Source of the DNA: Robiginitalea sp.
GTDB taxonomy: Bacteria > Bacteroidota > Bacteroidia > Flavobacteriales > Flavobacteriaceae
Length of the DNA: 64,000 nt
Direction: 5' to 3'
Assembly (NCBI GenBank): GCA_024638915.1
Contig: JAHEJJ010000004.1
Span: forward strand, 62,001 to 126,000
The notes under the pieces: model-generated
What the model was told of the DNA's origin: nothing
The model's input: only the letters and a program-made list of their open reading frames with translations
Database searches by the model: none
In this document: in pieces, positions 45,423 through 54,636 of the stretch
Layout: each line of letters starts with the position of its first letter
How positions within the stretch are numbered: the stretch's first letter is position 1
Translations under genes and position numbers: made by a program

Positions 45423-46477
45423 TAGTAATATTTTATTTCTTGTTCTATACTATTTGAAAGACCTTCTACAACCGGAATCATTTTATTCACCACATCGGCC
45501 ATATGTTTATAGTCGAGTCGGAATGCCTCATCCCCCGCTTTGTGATAATAATCATAATTGGTGAAATCAAAGGTGCAAAAAGTTTGAGAAGGAACTCCAA
45601 ATACCTGGTGGAAAGGATAGTTGTCCGATCTTTGAAATATCTGATATTCCTTTGCCTGAGGTAAGAAACCTATAAGGTTCTCTCCGCCGTACTCATTGCA
45701 GAGTTCCGCCAGATTTGAGCGTTGAAATCCGGTAAGATACAAGAGATAGTCGGTCTCAACCATAGGTACTCCGGTCATCTCAAAATTAAGCATGGCAACC
45801 ATATTAAAACTTTGTTGTTTCAGTCGCTTCGACAGATGTGCAGAGCCTAACAAGCCTTTCTCCTCCGCACTGAACAACACAAAGAGCAGACTGCGCTTAT
45901 TGCTTCGTTGTAAGCCGAAATAACGTGCCAATTCCAATACTGTTGCCGTTCCCGAGGCATTGTCATTAGCCCCATTGGCAATGCTGTCTCCCGTTCCTTT
46001 TCCGATAATGCCCACATGGTCGTAATGCGCCCCGATCAATATGTACTCATCTTTTAGGGTGTCATCGTTTCCCTGCACTAATCCGACGATATTATAAGAG
46101 GGTAGCTTATAATTAAGAATTGTATCGCGATATGAATCGAAAAACCGCTTCAACCCGTTTTTTTCGAAGTTTTCTTCGATGTACCTCGCGGCAGTTTCTA
46201 TTCCTTCGGATCCTGAATCCCGGCCTTCCAATTCATCCGATGCCAGAAATGTCAGAATCTCACGAAGTCTTATTGAATCTGTAAATACTTCGGATGGTGC
46301 TGAGGTGGCTATGCTTCCACTTTGTCCTGACGGTTGCTTCGGAACTCCCATTTCCATGGACGCCTTCAAGCCGTCGGGCCTATCTTCTGAGATGCCCTTG
46401 TCAGCGTCTGCTATCGCTTTGGTACCGCCACAGGAAGCGAGCAGGAATAGGCTGATCAGGAATAAAATTTTTTTCAT
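45422..46477 (-). CDS. M28-family metallopeptidase lipoprotein
   Basis: A 351-aa exported aminopeptidase-like protein with lipobox LASC (MKKILFLISLFLLASC). The two-zinc site residues are visible in LIGAHYDHVGIIG (His, Asp), GANDNASGTATVLELAR (bridging Asp), LFSAEEKGLLGS (catalytic Glu and ligand Glu) and the C-terminal NYDYYHKAGD (His). It is coupled to the SDR gene downstream. The start at 46477 is chosen for the signal peptide; the frame extends nine codons upstream. Confidence 0.9.
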   Translation of the reverse strand: MKKILFLISLFLLASCGGTKAIADADKGISEDRPDGLKASMEMGVPKQPSGQSGSIATSAPSEVFTDSIRLREILTFLASDELEGRDSGSEGIETAARYIEENFEKNGLKRFFDSYRDTILNYKLPSYNIVGLVQGNDDTLKDEYILIGAHYDHVGIIGKGTGDSIANGANDNASGTATVLELARYFGLQRSNKRSLLFVLFSAEEKGLLGSAHLSKRLKQQSFNMVAMLNFEMTGVPMVETDYLLYLTGFQRSNLAELCNEYGGENLIGFLPQAKEYQIFQRSDNYPFHQVFGVPSQTFCTFDFTNYDYYHKAGDEAFRLDYKHMADVVNKMIPVVEGLSNSIEQEIKYY

Positions 46478-46538
46478 CAGGAAAGTCGATAGATATAAGA
46501 GCATCCAATATTTCGAATGCCTGTTATTGGGTTTATGC

Positions 46539-48185
46539 TTATGCCAGCATGGTCACCGGATTCTCCAGATAGGCCCTTAAGGTCTGCAGGAACTGTGCCC
46601 CTGTGGCGCCATCTACAGTACGATGATCACATGCCAAACTAAGTTTCATAGTATGACCTATAACGATCTGCCCTTCTTTTACAACGGGTTTTTCCACTAT
46701 TGTACCCACTGAAAGAATGGCCGAATTAGGTTGATTGATAATGGAGGTGAATTCCAGGATCCCGAACATACCGAGATTTGAAACAGTGAAGGTACTGCCC
46801 TCCATTTCAGCAGGGGTCAGTTTTTTATTGCGCGCCTTACCAGCCAGATCCTTTACAGCTGTTCCAATCTGGGTAAGGCTTAGCTGGTCTGTAAATTTCA
46901 ATACCGGAACAACCAGACCGTCTTCTACCGCCACAGCTACGCCGACATGAATATGATGGTTGTATAGGGTGGTATCCCCGTTCCAGCTCGTATTGATCTG
47001 TGGATGTTTTCTCAGTGCCATCGCACAGGCCTTTACCACCATATCGTTAAAAGAGACTTTAGTATCGGGCAGATCATTGATCCTGGCCCGTGACGCCATG
47101 GCTTCTGACATGTCGACTTCAATCATCAGATAGTAATGAGGCGCCGTGAATTTGGATTCCCCTAAACGTTTGGCAATGACCTTCCGCATCTGGGAATTCT
47201 TGCGTTCTTCACTGCTTTCCTCGCCCACCGGCACGTGGATGGCAGGCATTGCCTTACTTTCAGGCTGAGTTTCGGCAGCCGGGCGAGCCGCAACCTTTGC
47301 AGCAGGGGCGGCCTTGTAATTTTCAATATCGCGTTTTACAATTCTGCCATGATCCCCGGATCCCTGAACGGTACCGAGATCAATACCTTTTTCCTCTGCC
47401 ATTTTTTTGGCAAGCGGAGAAACAAAAACACGTTGGCCATCGGCTACCACCTTGGGAGTTGCTTGAACTTCAGTCGCCTCCCCGGTTTTGACTTCTTTTT
47501 CTGGTTCCGCTGCTTTTGTTTCCGTTTGTACCGCAGGAGTGTTTTGGGCATTTAATACAGCCGTCACATCCGTGCCAGCCGGGCCAATTATGGCTAAAAT
47601 ATCATCAACTGGGGCCGATTCCCCTTCCTGGATACCAATATGCAATAATGTTCCTGAGTGGAAAGATTCAAACTCCATTGTAGCCTTATCGGTTTCTATT
47701 TCGGCCAGGATTTCTCCTTCCTCAATCTCATCCCCCACTTTCTTAAGCCAGTTGGCCACGGTACCTTCTTCCATGGTATCGCTGAGCCTTGGCATGGTGA
47801 CGATGGTGACATCCTCGGGTATTTCGGCTCCGGAATCTGAATCAGATGCGGGCGCGGGTTCTTCTTTTTCTTCTGTTTCGGTAGAGGGTACTTCTGCCTG
47901 AGCTTTCTCAGAAACAGAACCATTTAGAAGATCGCTAATATCCTCACCATCTTCCCCGATAATAGCTAATAAGGTATCTACAGGTGCGCCATCACCTTCT
48001 TCTATCCCGATATGCAACAGAGTTCCCTCATGAAAAGATTCGAATTCCATGGTGGCCTTATCGGTTTCTATCTCGGCCAGAATATCGCCTTCTTCCACTT
48101 TATCGCCTACCTTTTTGAGCCATTTAGCCACAGTACCTTCTTCCATGGTATCGCTCAACCTCGGCATTGTTATAACTTCGGCCAT
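46539..48185 (-). CDS. pdhC: Pyruvate dehydrogenase E2 (dihydrolipoamide acetyltransferase)
   Basis: Core of the pyruvate dehydrogenase complex, 548 aa. Two N-terminal lipoyl domains are nearly identical, with lipoyl lysines Lys 43 and Lys 167 (both in EIETDKATMEF). They are followed by Glu/Ala-rich linkers, a peripheral-subunit-binding domain (VFVSPLAKKMAEEKGIDLG, GSGDHGRIVKRDIE), and the catalytic domain ending with SLACDHRTVDGATGAQFL (catalytic His). The start at 48185 matches the first lipoyl domain and lies 4 bp after the E1-alpha stop, so E1-alpha and E2 are cotranscribed. E1-beta and E3 are not in the window. Confidence 0.95.
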   Translation of the reverse strand: MAEVITMPRLSDTMEEGTVAKWLKKVGDKVEEGDILAEIETDKATMEFESFHEGTLLHIGIEEGDGAPVDTLLAIIGEDGEDISDLLNGSVSEKAQAEVPSTETEEKEEPAPASDSDSGAEIPEDVTIVTMPRLSDTMEEGTVANWLKKVGDEIEEGEILAEIETDKATMEFESFHSGTLLHIGIQEGESAPVDDILAIIGPAGTDVTAVLNAQNTPAVQTETKAAEPEKEVKTGEATEVQATPKVVADGQRVFVSPLAKKMAEEKGIDLGTVQGSGDHGRIVKRDIENYKAAPAAKVAARPAAETQPESKAMPAIHVPVGEESSEERKNSQMRKVIAKRLGESKFTAPHYYLMIEVDMSEAMASRARINDLPDTKVSFNDMVVKACAMALRKHPQINTSWNGDTTLYNHHIHVGVAVAVEDGLVVPVLKFTDQLSLTQIGTAVKDLAGKARNKKLTPAEMEGSTFTVSNLGMFGILEFTSIINQPNSAILSVGTIVEKPVVKEGQIVIGHTMKLSLACDHRTVDGATGAQFLQTLRAYLENPVTMLA

Positions 48186-48189
48186 TCTC

Positions 48190-49188
48190 CTATAATTTGT
48201 GTTGTAAAAATGGATAATCTTCCTGCTCGTAAACCACATCATAGAGCTGATTTACCGGTGGATATTCAGACTCTTCAGCGAATTGCTCGCATTCCTTAAC
48301 CCTTTGCTTTACGCGATCGTTGATTAACTTGATCTCTTCATCTTTTGCGTACTTCTTTTCTTTAATTACATCCAACACCTGGGAAATGGGATCGATCTTC
48401 TTGTATTCCTCCACTTCTGCCTTGGTCCTGTAATGTTGGGCATCGGACATAGAATGCCCTCTGTACCTGTATGTTTTCATCTCCAGGAATGTAGGTCCTC
48501 CGCCACTACGCGCTCTTTCAATAGCCTTGTGTACCTCCTGGGCTACCGCAACCGGATCCATCCCGTCTACCGGGCCACATGGCATTTCATAACCCAGTCC
48601 TAATTTCCAAATATCGGTAGTGTGAGCCGTACGGGCAACTGAAGTCCCCATCGCATATCCGTTATTTTCACAGATAAATACCACAGGAAGTTGCCAGAGC
48701 ATAGCGAGGTTAAAGGTCTCGTGTAATGAACCTTGCCTGACGGCACCATCACCCATATAACATAAAGTCACCGACTCTCTTTTGAAGTATTTATCGGCAA
48801 ATGCCAGTCCGGCTCCAAGGGGAATCTGTCCTCCCACGATTCCATGACCTCCATAAAAACGAAATTCCTTGGAAAAAATATGCATAGAACCACCCATACC
48901 TTTTGAAGTACCGGTAACTTTACCGAAGAGTTCTGCCATTACTCTTTTTGGATCCTCCCCCATACCGATAGGTTGTACATGATTTCGATAGGCCGTTATC
49001 ATGCGATCCTTGGTGAGATCCATCGCGTGCAATGCCCCTGCCAGAACCGCTTCCTGACCATTGTATAAATGTAGAAAACCGCGTACTTTTTGCTGGATGT
49101 AAACGGCGGCAAGCTTGTCTTCGAACTTGCGCCAAAAGAACATTTCTTCATACCATCGCAGGTAAACTTCTTTGGTGATTTTTTCCAT
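48190..49188 (-). CDS. pdhA: Pyruvate dehydrogenase E1 component, alpha subunit
   Basis: TPP-dependent E1-alpha of 332 aa. The TPP motif GDGAVRQGSLHETFNLAMLW plus VVFICENNGYAMGTS is present (GDG-x-NN pattern). It also shows the family N-terminus MFFWRKFEDKLAAVYIQQKV and the phosphorylation-loop-like YRYRGHSMSD. A perfect -7 box lies 77 bp upstream (49266-49273). First gene of the E1-alpha-E2 operon; the beta subunit must be encoded elsewhere. Confidence 0.95.
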   Translation of the reverse strand: MEKITKEVYLRWYEEMFFWRKFEDKLAAVYIQQKVRGFLHLYNGQEAVLAGALHAMDLTKDRMITAYRNHVQPIGMGEDPKRVMAELFGKVTGTSKGMGGSMHIFSKEFRFYGGHGIVGGQIPLGAGLAFADKYFKRESVTLCYMGDGAVRQGSLHETFNLAMLWQLPVVFICENNGYAMGTSVARTAHTTDIWKLGLGYEMPCGPVDGMDPVAVAQEVHKAIERARSGGGPTFLEMKTYRYRGHSMSDAQHYRTKAEVEEYKKIDPISQVLDVIKEKKYAKDEEIKLINDRVKQRVKECEQFAEESEYPPVNQLYDVVYEQEDYPFLQHKL

Positions 49189-49265
49189 TAAAAAAGGCTG
49201 TGTTATTTCAATTTCCTATACCTGTCCAGACTCTGATGATTATACTCCAAAAGCAGGCGGAATGA

Positions 49266-49273
49266 CAAAAATA
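49266..49273 (-). promoter_or_regulatory. -7 promoter box (TATTTTTG) of pdhA-pdhC
   Basis: Perfect TAnnTTTG on the minus strand, 77 bp before the pdhA ATG; the longer leader than elsewhere could hold regulatory sequence, but none was recognised. Confidence 0.5.
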
Positions 49274-49378
49274 CACATTAAATCTATAGCTAAAAAAAAA
49301 TGATTAATTTCCTTAAACAGCTACAATGTTTAGGCTATTCAACGTTTTGTCGACTGTCTTACACAAATGAAAACAAGT

Positions 49379-49864
49379 CTATTTCAAATATGCATTTCCA
49401 AAGGCAAGAGGTAGGAGGTCGGTCAGAGAACTAACAGCAAAAACCTGTCCGGATTCGCCCATCATAAAGATTTTTATAGGCTCGGGCTGTTTTTGTTCAT
49501 ATTCGGCAATGGCTTGCCGGCAATTGCCACACGGCGCTGCTGGCTTCGACACTTTTGTTATTCCCGAAGCAGCTGATATGGCTATAGCCTTTACAGGTAC
49601 GCCCGGAAATCGGGCACCGGCCTGAAAAATGGCCACGCGTTCGGCACAGAGACCAGAGGGAAATGAAGCATTCTCCTGGTTATTGCCAATTACGATTTCC
49701 CCATTCTCCATAAGGACCGCTGCACCCACCTGAAAATTGGAATATGGTGCATAGGCCTGCTGTCTGCATTTCTGCGCAACAGACATCAATTTCTCATACT
49801 CCCCGGGGAGCTCCTGGGGAGAATCATAAATCGATAGATCAAAGGAAATCTTTTGCTTCTGCAT
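49379..49864 (-). CDS. cdd: Cytidine deaminase
   Basis: Zinc deaminase of pyrimidine salvage, 161 aa. Motifs: YAPYSNFQVGAAVLMENGEI, the catalytic NASFPSGLCAERVA (zinc Cys and proton-shuttling Glu) and AAPCGNCRQAIAEY (two zinc Cys). Length is typical of the homotetrameric form with an N-terminal extension. It lies downstream of porV on the same strand but has its own promoter. Confidence 0.95.
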   Translation of the reverse strand: MQKQKISFDLSIYDSPQELPGEYEKLMSVAQKCRQQAYAPYSNFQVGAAVLMENGEIVIGNNQENASFPSGLCAERVAIFQAGARFPGVPVKAIAISAASGITKVSKPAAPCGNCRQAIAEYEQKQPEPIKIFMMGESGQVFAVSSLTDLLPLAFGNAYLK

Positions 49865-49888
49865 GGTTCGTATATATAGGCCTCATGA

Positions 49889-49896
49889 CAAAAATA
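49889..49896 (-). promoter_or_regulatory. -7 promoter box (TATTTTTG) of cdd
   Basis: Perfect TAnnTTTG on the minus strand, 24 bp before the cdd ATG. It is embedded in the T tract of the porV terminator. Confidence 0.5.
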
Positions 49897-49921
49897 AAAA
49901 AACCACGACAAGGCGTGGTTT
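49893..49921 (-). terminator. Rho-independent terminator of porV
   Basis: Perfect 8-bp stem AAACCACG (49900-49907) / CGTGGTTT (49914-49921) with a 6-nt loop. On the minus strand it is followed by TTTTTATTTTTG. It lies 26 bp after the porV stop. Confidence 0.85.
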
Positions 49922-49946
49922 TAAATATTTTAATACCGTAAGCATT

Positions 49947-51101
49947 TTAATTGTTTATGTACTCTTGTCCGAGATTAAATGTCAGGGAAAACCGCAGGGT
50001 ATTTTCCAACGGATTCGTCACCTTTGAAGTTGCGAACAAATAAGATAAATCTATTTGAGCCGACTTAAATTTAAACCCTGCTCCGAGCGTGAAGAACTGT
50101 CTTGATCCTTTTTCCGGACTTTCATGGAAATAACCTGTTCTTAGCATAAAGGCATTTTGATAGGCATACTCTGCACCCAATGCCCAGGTAATCTCTTTCA
50201 ATTCCTCACTAAAGCCTCCGGGGGCATCTCCGAAAGACTTAAACATTCCTTCGAACCATCCAATTTTTTGATATTCCTCGTTATCCGCCGAATCGATCAC
50301 CCCGTCTCCATTGAAATCCTGTGGTGTGGGAACTAAAAGTTTATTGAACTCGGCCGTAAGTCCGAGAACATTATCTGCATCGAAGATAAAATCAAAACCA
50401 CCACCCAACTTCATATTAGTGGGAAGGAAATTTTGTTGACCTCCTTCGTCATACTGTATTTTCCCACCCATATTGGAAATATTAAAACCACCCTTCCAGC
50501 GACCATCAAAGCTGCTATATGCTTTTTCATTCGACACTAAATATCCGGCCACATCTACCGCAAAAGTACTGGCAGCCCTTGAATCGACATTACCTGTTTC
50601 GGGAAGCTTAAGGTTGGAATTGATGAACCTACCGGCAACAGCCATAGAGAACGTAGGACTCAATTTTAACGAATATGAGCCATCGATAGCCAATTCATTT
50701 GGCTTGACAATGGTTCCAGGATCATTGGCGAACTGCCTCAATTCTATTTCCCCCAGGGTAAAGTAACGGATCCCAAAAGCAAAAGCGCTTTGATCGTTTA
50801 ATTTATTGTAATAAGTGCCGCTGAGTAATGCGATATCTGTGATGATACTTTCCAAATAGGGCGTATAACTGACCCCGATACCCATTTTCCTTTCTGCAAA
50901 TGCATATTTTGCCGGATTCCATTGTTGAGAAAATGCATCCACGCCGGTCGCAGCACCGATATCTCCCAAACCAGAAGACCTGGCGTCGGCAGCGATGGTT
51001 AAAAACGGGACAGCTGTGGTAATCACCCGATCGTTCTGGGCAAATGCTTTAAAGCATAGCAATGCCAGCGGGACAAAGATTAATTTTTTCAAGTTTTTCA
51101 T
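49947..51101 (-). CDS. porV: PorV, type IX secretion outer-membrane protein
   Basis: A 384-aa outer-membrane beta-barrel that carries T9SS cargo from the translocon to the PorU attachment complex. After a signal peptide (FKAFAQN) the protein shows the PorV hallmark TTAVPFLTIAADARSSGLGDIGAATG (start of the barrel) and AFSQQWNPAKYAFAE, then strands to a C-terminal FSLTFNLG. In Flavobacterium johnsoniae it follows porU; here it is alone with its own promoter and terminator. Confidence 0.93.
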   Translation of the reverse strand: MKNLKKLIFVPLALLCFKAFAQNDRVITTAVPFLTIAADARSSGLGDIGAATGVDAFSQQWNPAKYAFAERKMGIGVSYTPYLESIITDIALLSGTYYNKLNDQSAFAFGIRYFTLGEIELRQFANDPGTIVKPNELAIDGSYSLKLSPTFSMAVAGRFINSNLKLPETGNVDSRAASTFAVDVAGYLVSNEKAYSSFDGRWKGGFNISNMGGKIQYDEGGQQNFLPTNMKLGGGFDFIFDADNVLGLTAEFNKLLVPTPQDFNGDGVIDSADNEEYQKIGWFEGMFKSFGDAPGGFSEELKEITWALGAEYAYQNAFMLRTGYFHESPEKGSRQFFTLGAGFKFKSAQIDLSYLFATSKVTNPLENTLRFSLTFNLGQEYINN

Positions 51102-51551
51102 CTAGAATTGTTGTTGAAGACGCAAATGTAATTACAATTTTTGCTCCGTTAATTGGATATACCACATATAAACGACCTTTTTCAGAATATCTTATGTCTC
51201 GAGGTGTAATATTTTTGATTTATAACAGGAACGCCTGCGCGCAAGGGCCTGAGCAATGCGTCTCATCGACCTAAAACAGACTTCTGAAATAGGTTGCAAG
51301 ATATCCCATGAAAGCAATATTAACCAAGAATACAATACGGTTGTAATATCTTCGTTATATCAGCGTTATCAGAAATGAGCGTAATCCCTGAAAATATTGG
51401 TTAATCACATTCAACTAAAATATTTTGGAGCTCATAAAATATTATGTGCAATTCGGCGTTTTATATGCCAAAAGCGATAGAATATCTAACGTAAAACCAA
51501 CGGATGAACAAAAAGGTGCAGTTTGTCCATGAAATTAAGTCCTAAATACAG
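51102..51551. other. 450-bp intergenic region between porV and gldJ
   Basis: No coding sequence was recognised on either strand. It holds the porV -7 box (51123-51130, minus). A perfect TATTTTTG on the plus strand (51210-51217) could be a promoter with a leader of about 330 nt for gldJ, but it is far away. In F. johnsoniae this position holds porU, a protein of more than 1000 aa. I see no clear remnant of it. Confidence 0.6.
51123..51130 (-). promoter_or_regulatory. -7 promoter box (TACATTTG) of porV
   Basis: Perfect TAnnTTTG on the minus strand, 21 bp before the porV ATG. It shows that porV is not dependent on a longer upstream operon. Confidence 0.65.
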
Positions 51552-53228
51552 ATGAAAAAACATTTTATCAAGGTGGTACTCTCGTGTGCAGTGATTGCAT
51601 CGGGATTCACTGTGAGCAGTTGTAATAAGATCAAAGGTTCTTCTTCCAAAACTGCGTCACGGGCAACCGGCTGGAAGATCAATTCGAAAGATGGAGGGTT
51701 TCAGCATAATTCAGATTTTAAAGAGCAGGAGACAGGCCCGGGACTAGTATTCATCGAAGGGGGTACATTCACAAAGGGTAAGGTGCAGGATGATGTGATG
51801 CACGATTGGAATAACTCTCCTAGCCAGCAGCATGTACAATCGTTCTACATGGATGAAACCGAAGTCACCAATCTGATGTACCTCGAGTACCTGGATTATC
51901 TAAAGGCGGTCTACCCCCCGGAAAATCCAAGGTATACCAATATCTATAAAGGTGCATTACCCGACACTCTTGTATGGAGAAACCGTCTGGGGTATAACGA
52001 GACCATGACCAACAACTATCTGAGACATCCGGCTTATGCTGAATATCCGGTGGTAGGGGTCAATTGGATCCAGGCTGTACAGTTCTCAGAATGGCGTACC
52101 GACAGGGTGAACGAGGCCATGCTCGAAAGAGAAGGCTATCTTGCCAAGGATGCCAAGTACAAGGCTGTTACAGGAGAGGTCGAAGGTACTTTCAGTACGG
52201 AAGCCTATCTAAACAACCCTGAATCGGTTTACAACGGTTTGATCGATTCGCTGCAAGGCAACAAAAAGAAAGATTCTATCTCCACCTTTGCCAAGCGAAG
52301 CAGCGGTATCATTATGCCGGAATACAGGCTACCTACCGAAACTGAGTGGGAATATGCCGCACAGGCACTTGTCGGAACCAGAGAATATAATAACTATAGG
52401 GGGCGTAAGAAGTATCCCTGGGAAGGCGAATACACCCGTAACGGACAACGTGTGGGTCGTGGTGACCAGCTGGCCAACTTTAAGCAATATAAAGGAGATT
52501 ACGGCGGAATTGCAGGTTGGTCTGATGATGGTGCCGATATTACTGCCGAGGTAAAGTCATACAAACCTAATGATTTTGGTCTTTATGACATGGCGGGTAA
52601 TGTAGCCGAGTGGGTAGCTGATGTCTACCGTCCGATAGTGGATGATGAAGTAAGCGACTTTAACTACTACAGGGGAAATGTCTTTATGAAGACTGCCATT
52701 GGTGAAGATGGAAAAGTAAAGGTATTGCAAGATGAAATTGTCTATGACACACTTCCAAATGGAAAAGTTGTAGCCATCAATTTGCCCGGTGAAGTAGAAA
52801 TGGTAGCCGTGGATGAAAACGAAACCTATTTAAGAACAAATTTCTCAGACAGCGATAACAGAGGTTACCGCGATGGTGATGCCGGTTCTTCCAGGTTCTT
52901 TGAGCGCTTTAGTGATGAGGAAGATGAAGAAAACAGGCGTAAAATGTACAATTCTCCTACCCATACAGTGGAAAGAGATTCAGTTGGAAATATGGTTAGA
53001 GAGTACGATGAAAGGAACGACAGAACCACACTGATCAACGACGAAGTCAGGGTATTTAAAGGTGGTTCCTGGAGAGACAGGGCCTATTGGCTCGATCCGG
53101 CACAACGCCGATACCTGCCTCAATATATGGCAACGGATTATATCGGATTCCGATGCGCCATGTCCCGTGTAGGTTCCAAATCTAAGAATAAGAATAAGAC
53201 CGTCAGAAGTAAGAAAGTCAAAAAATAA
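51552..53228 (+). CDS. gldJ: Gliding motility lipoprotein GldJ
   Basis: A 558-aa lipoprotein (lipobox VSSC, MKKHFIKVVLSC...) with a formylglycine-generating-enzyme/sulfatase-modifying-factor fold: GPGLVFIEGGTFTKGKVQDD, FYMDETEVTNLMYLEYLDYL, PVVGVNWIQAVQFSEWRTDR, YRLPTETEWEYAAQA, FGLYDMAGNVAEWVADVYR and the C-terminal FKGGSWRDRAYWLDPAQRRY. This structure plus its length and gene position identify GldJ, which stabilises GldK and is needed for gliding and T9SS. The catalytic cysteines of true FGE are absent. A terminator follows 26 bp downstream. Confidence 0.94.
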   Translation: MKKHFIKVVLSCAVIASGFTVSSCNKIKGSSSKTASRATGWKINSKDGGFQHNSDFKEQETGPGLVFIEGGTFTKGKVQDDVMHDWNNSPSQQHVQSFYMDETEVTNLMYLEYLDYLKAVYPPENPRYTNIYKGALPDTLVWRNRLGYNETMTNNYLRHPAYAEYPVVGVNWIQAVQFSEWRTDRVNEAMLEREGYLAKDAKYKAVTGEVEGTFSTEAYLNNPESVYNGLIDSLQGNKKKDSISTFAKRSSGIIMPEYRLPTETEWEYAAQALVGTREYNNYRGRKKYPWEGEYTRNGQRVGRGDQLANFKQYKGDYGGIAGWSDDGADITAEVKSYKPNDFGLYDMAGNVAEWVADVYRPIVDDEVSDFNYYRGNVFMKTAIGEDGKVKVLQDEIVYDTLPNGKVVAINLPGEVEMVAVDENETYLRTNFSDSDNRGYRDGDAGSSRFFERFSDEEDEENRRKMYNSPTHTVERDSVGNMVREYDERNDRTTLINDEVRVFKGGSWRDRAYWLDPAQRRYLPQYMATDYIGFRCAMSRVGSKSKNKNKTVRSKKVKK

Positions 53229-53253
53229 AAAAGACAATATTTCTATTGTAAGC

Positions 53254-53283
53254 GCCCCGATGTATCCATCGGGGCTTTTTTTT
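53254..53283 (+). terminator. Rho-independent terminator of gldJ
   Basis: Perfect 9-bp stem GCCCCGATG (53254-53262) / CATCGGGGC (53267-53275), 4-nt loop TATC, and a run of eight T. It ends where the murF -7 box begins. Confidence 0.9.
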
Positions 53284-53290
53284 ATATTTG
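53283..53290 (+). promoter_or_regulatory. -7 promoter box (TATATTTG) of murF
   Basis: Perfect TAnnTTTG immediately after the gldJ terminator and 5 bp before the ATG at 53296. An upstream frame start at 53260 lies inside the terminator and is rejected. Confidence 0.55.
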
Positions 53291-53295
53291 TGCTC

Positions 53296-54570
53296 ATGAC
53301 GATCGAGAGATTGCATCAACTTTTTCTTAAGTATCCGGTGGCCTGCACGGATACGCGACAGATCCATGAGGCTTGCATATTTTTCGCACTCAAAGGCGAT
53401 AATTTTGACGGTAACAAGTTCGCTGGCGATGCCTTGCGAAAAGGAGCTAAATATGTAGTTGTGGATAAGCCCGATGTTGTCGGTGATGAACGGTCGATCT
53501 TGGTTGATGATGCATTGAGTACACTTCAACAACTGGCCACCCATCACAGGAAATATTGTGATGCAGAAATAATTGCCCTCACTGGTAGCAATGGAAAAAC
53601 CACCACCAAGGATCTTCTTTCTGCTGTGCTTTCCAAAAGATTTAAGACCATCGCTACGCATGGGAATTTAAATAATCATATAGGAGTGCCTTTGACGCTG
53701 TTGCGTATCGAAAAAACGACCGAAATCGCCATTATAGAAATGGGGGCCAATCATCAGAAAGAAATCGAATTTTTATGCGATATCGCGCTTCCTGATCATG
53801 GCTATATCACCAATTACGGCAAAGCCCATCTCGAAGGTTTTGGGGGAGTTGAAGGAGTCATTAAGGGAAAATCCGAGCTTTATGATCATCTCATCAGCCA
53901 CAAAAAGCATATTTTTTTCAACGCCGATGATCCGATTCAGGCTTCAAAACTAGCCCGCTATGAAAAGAAAACGGGCTACAGCATCAGGGGAAAGGAATAT
54001 TTATCTGTTGAGTTTTTGGGTGCACTTCCATATGTGGTTCTAAAGACCGAGGGATTCCGTATCAACACACAACTCATCGGCAGTTACAATTTTTCTAATT
54101 GTTGTGCCGCCCTGCTGGTGGGCTATTATTTTGACGTATCCATCGATGATATCAAAGAAGCCATAGAGTATTATATCCCGGAAAACAACAGGTCGCAGAT
54201 GATCGAGCGAGATCAGCACAGCATTGTTCTGGATGCTTATAATGCAAATCCAACCAGCATGCGGGCGGCCCTGGAAAATTTCAGGCAAATGAACGGGACG
54301 TCTAAAACTGTCATTCTTGGAGATATGTTTGAATTGGGCGACGCTTCCGCTGAAGAGCATCAGGCCGCAGCTCAGTTGGTGGAAGATATCAATTTTGACA
54401 ATGCATTTTTAATCGGTGAACATTTTTATAAGACCGATACTTCCATTAAAAAATACCGCACTTTCGAGGATCTTTGTGAATATCTGAAAGCACATCCACT
54501 GGAACCCTCACTAATCCTGATCAAAGGTTCGAGAGGAATGGCCTTGGAACGCGTTCTGGAGATCCTGTAA
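53296..54570 (+). CDS. murF: UDP-N-acetylmuramoyl-tripeptide--D-alanyl-D-alanine ligase
   Basis: Adds D-Ala-D-Ala to complete the UDP-MurNAc-pentapeptide. The 424-aa product has the MurF N-terminal domain (CTDTRQIHEACIFFALKGDNFDG), the ATP loop ALTGSNGKTTTKDLL, IIEMGANHQKEIEFL with the metal site, GNLNNHIGVPLTLL and the C-terminal VLDAYNANPTSMRAAL and LGDMFELGDASAEEH. All marks of MurF are present. The start is set at ATG 53296. Confidence 0.95.
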   Translation: MTIERLHQLFLKYPVACTDTRQIHEACIFFALKGDNFDGNKFAGDALRKGAKYVVVDKPDVVGDERSILVDDALSTLQQLATHHRKYCDAEIIALTGSNGKTTTKDLLSAVLSKRFKTIATHGNLNNHIGVPLTLLRIEKTTEIAIIEMGANHQKEIEFLCDIALPDHGYITNYGKAHLEGFGGVEGVIKGKSELYDHLISHKKHIFFNADDPIQASKLARYEKKTGYSIRGKEYLSVEFLGALPYVVLKTEGFRINTQLIGSYNFSNCCAALLVGYYFDVSIDDIKEAIEYYIPENNRSQMIERDQHSIVLDAYNANPTSMRAALENFRQMNGTSKTVILGDMFELGDASAEEHQAAAQLVEDINFDNAFLIGEHFYKTDTSIKKYRTFEDLCEYLKAHPLEPSLILIKGSRGMALERVLEIL

Positions 54571-54636
54571 TACATCAGCTACAAACGCGGATGTATCAAC
54601 ACGTTGTGCCCGCAACTTACTATGGCCTTCTTTAAC

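Noticed and set aside
47488-47901. 137-codon plus-strand reading frame
   Set aside because: Antisense to the duplicated lipoyl and linker region of pdhC; Ser-rich complement of acidic linkers.
51210-51217. TATTTTTG box as the gldJ promoter
   Set aside because: Perfect match to the -7 consensus but 334 bp before gldJ; A/T-rich spacer makes chance matches likely, so only mentioned with the intergenic region.
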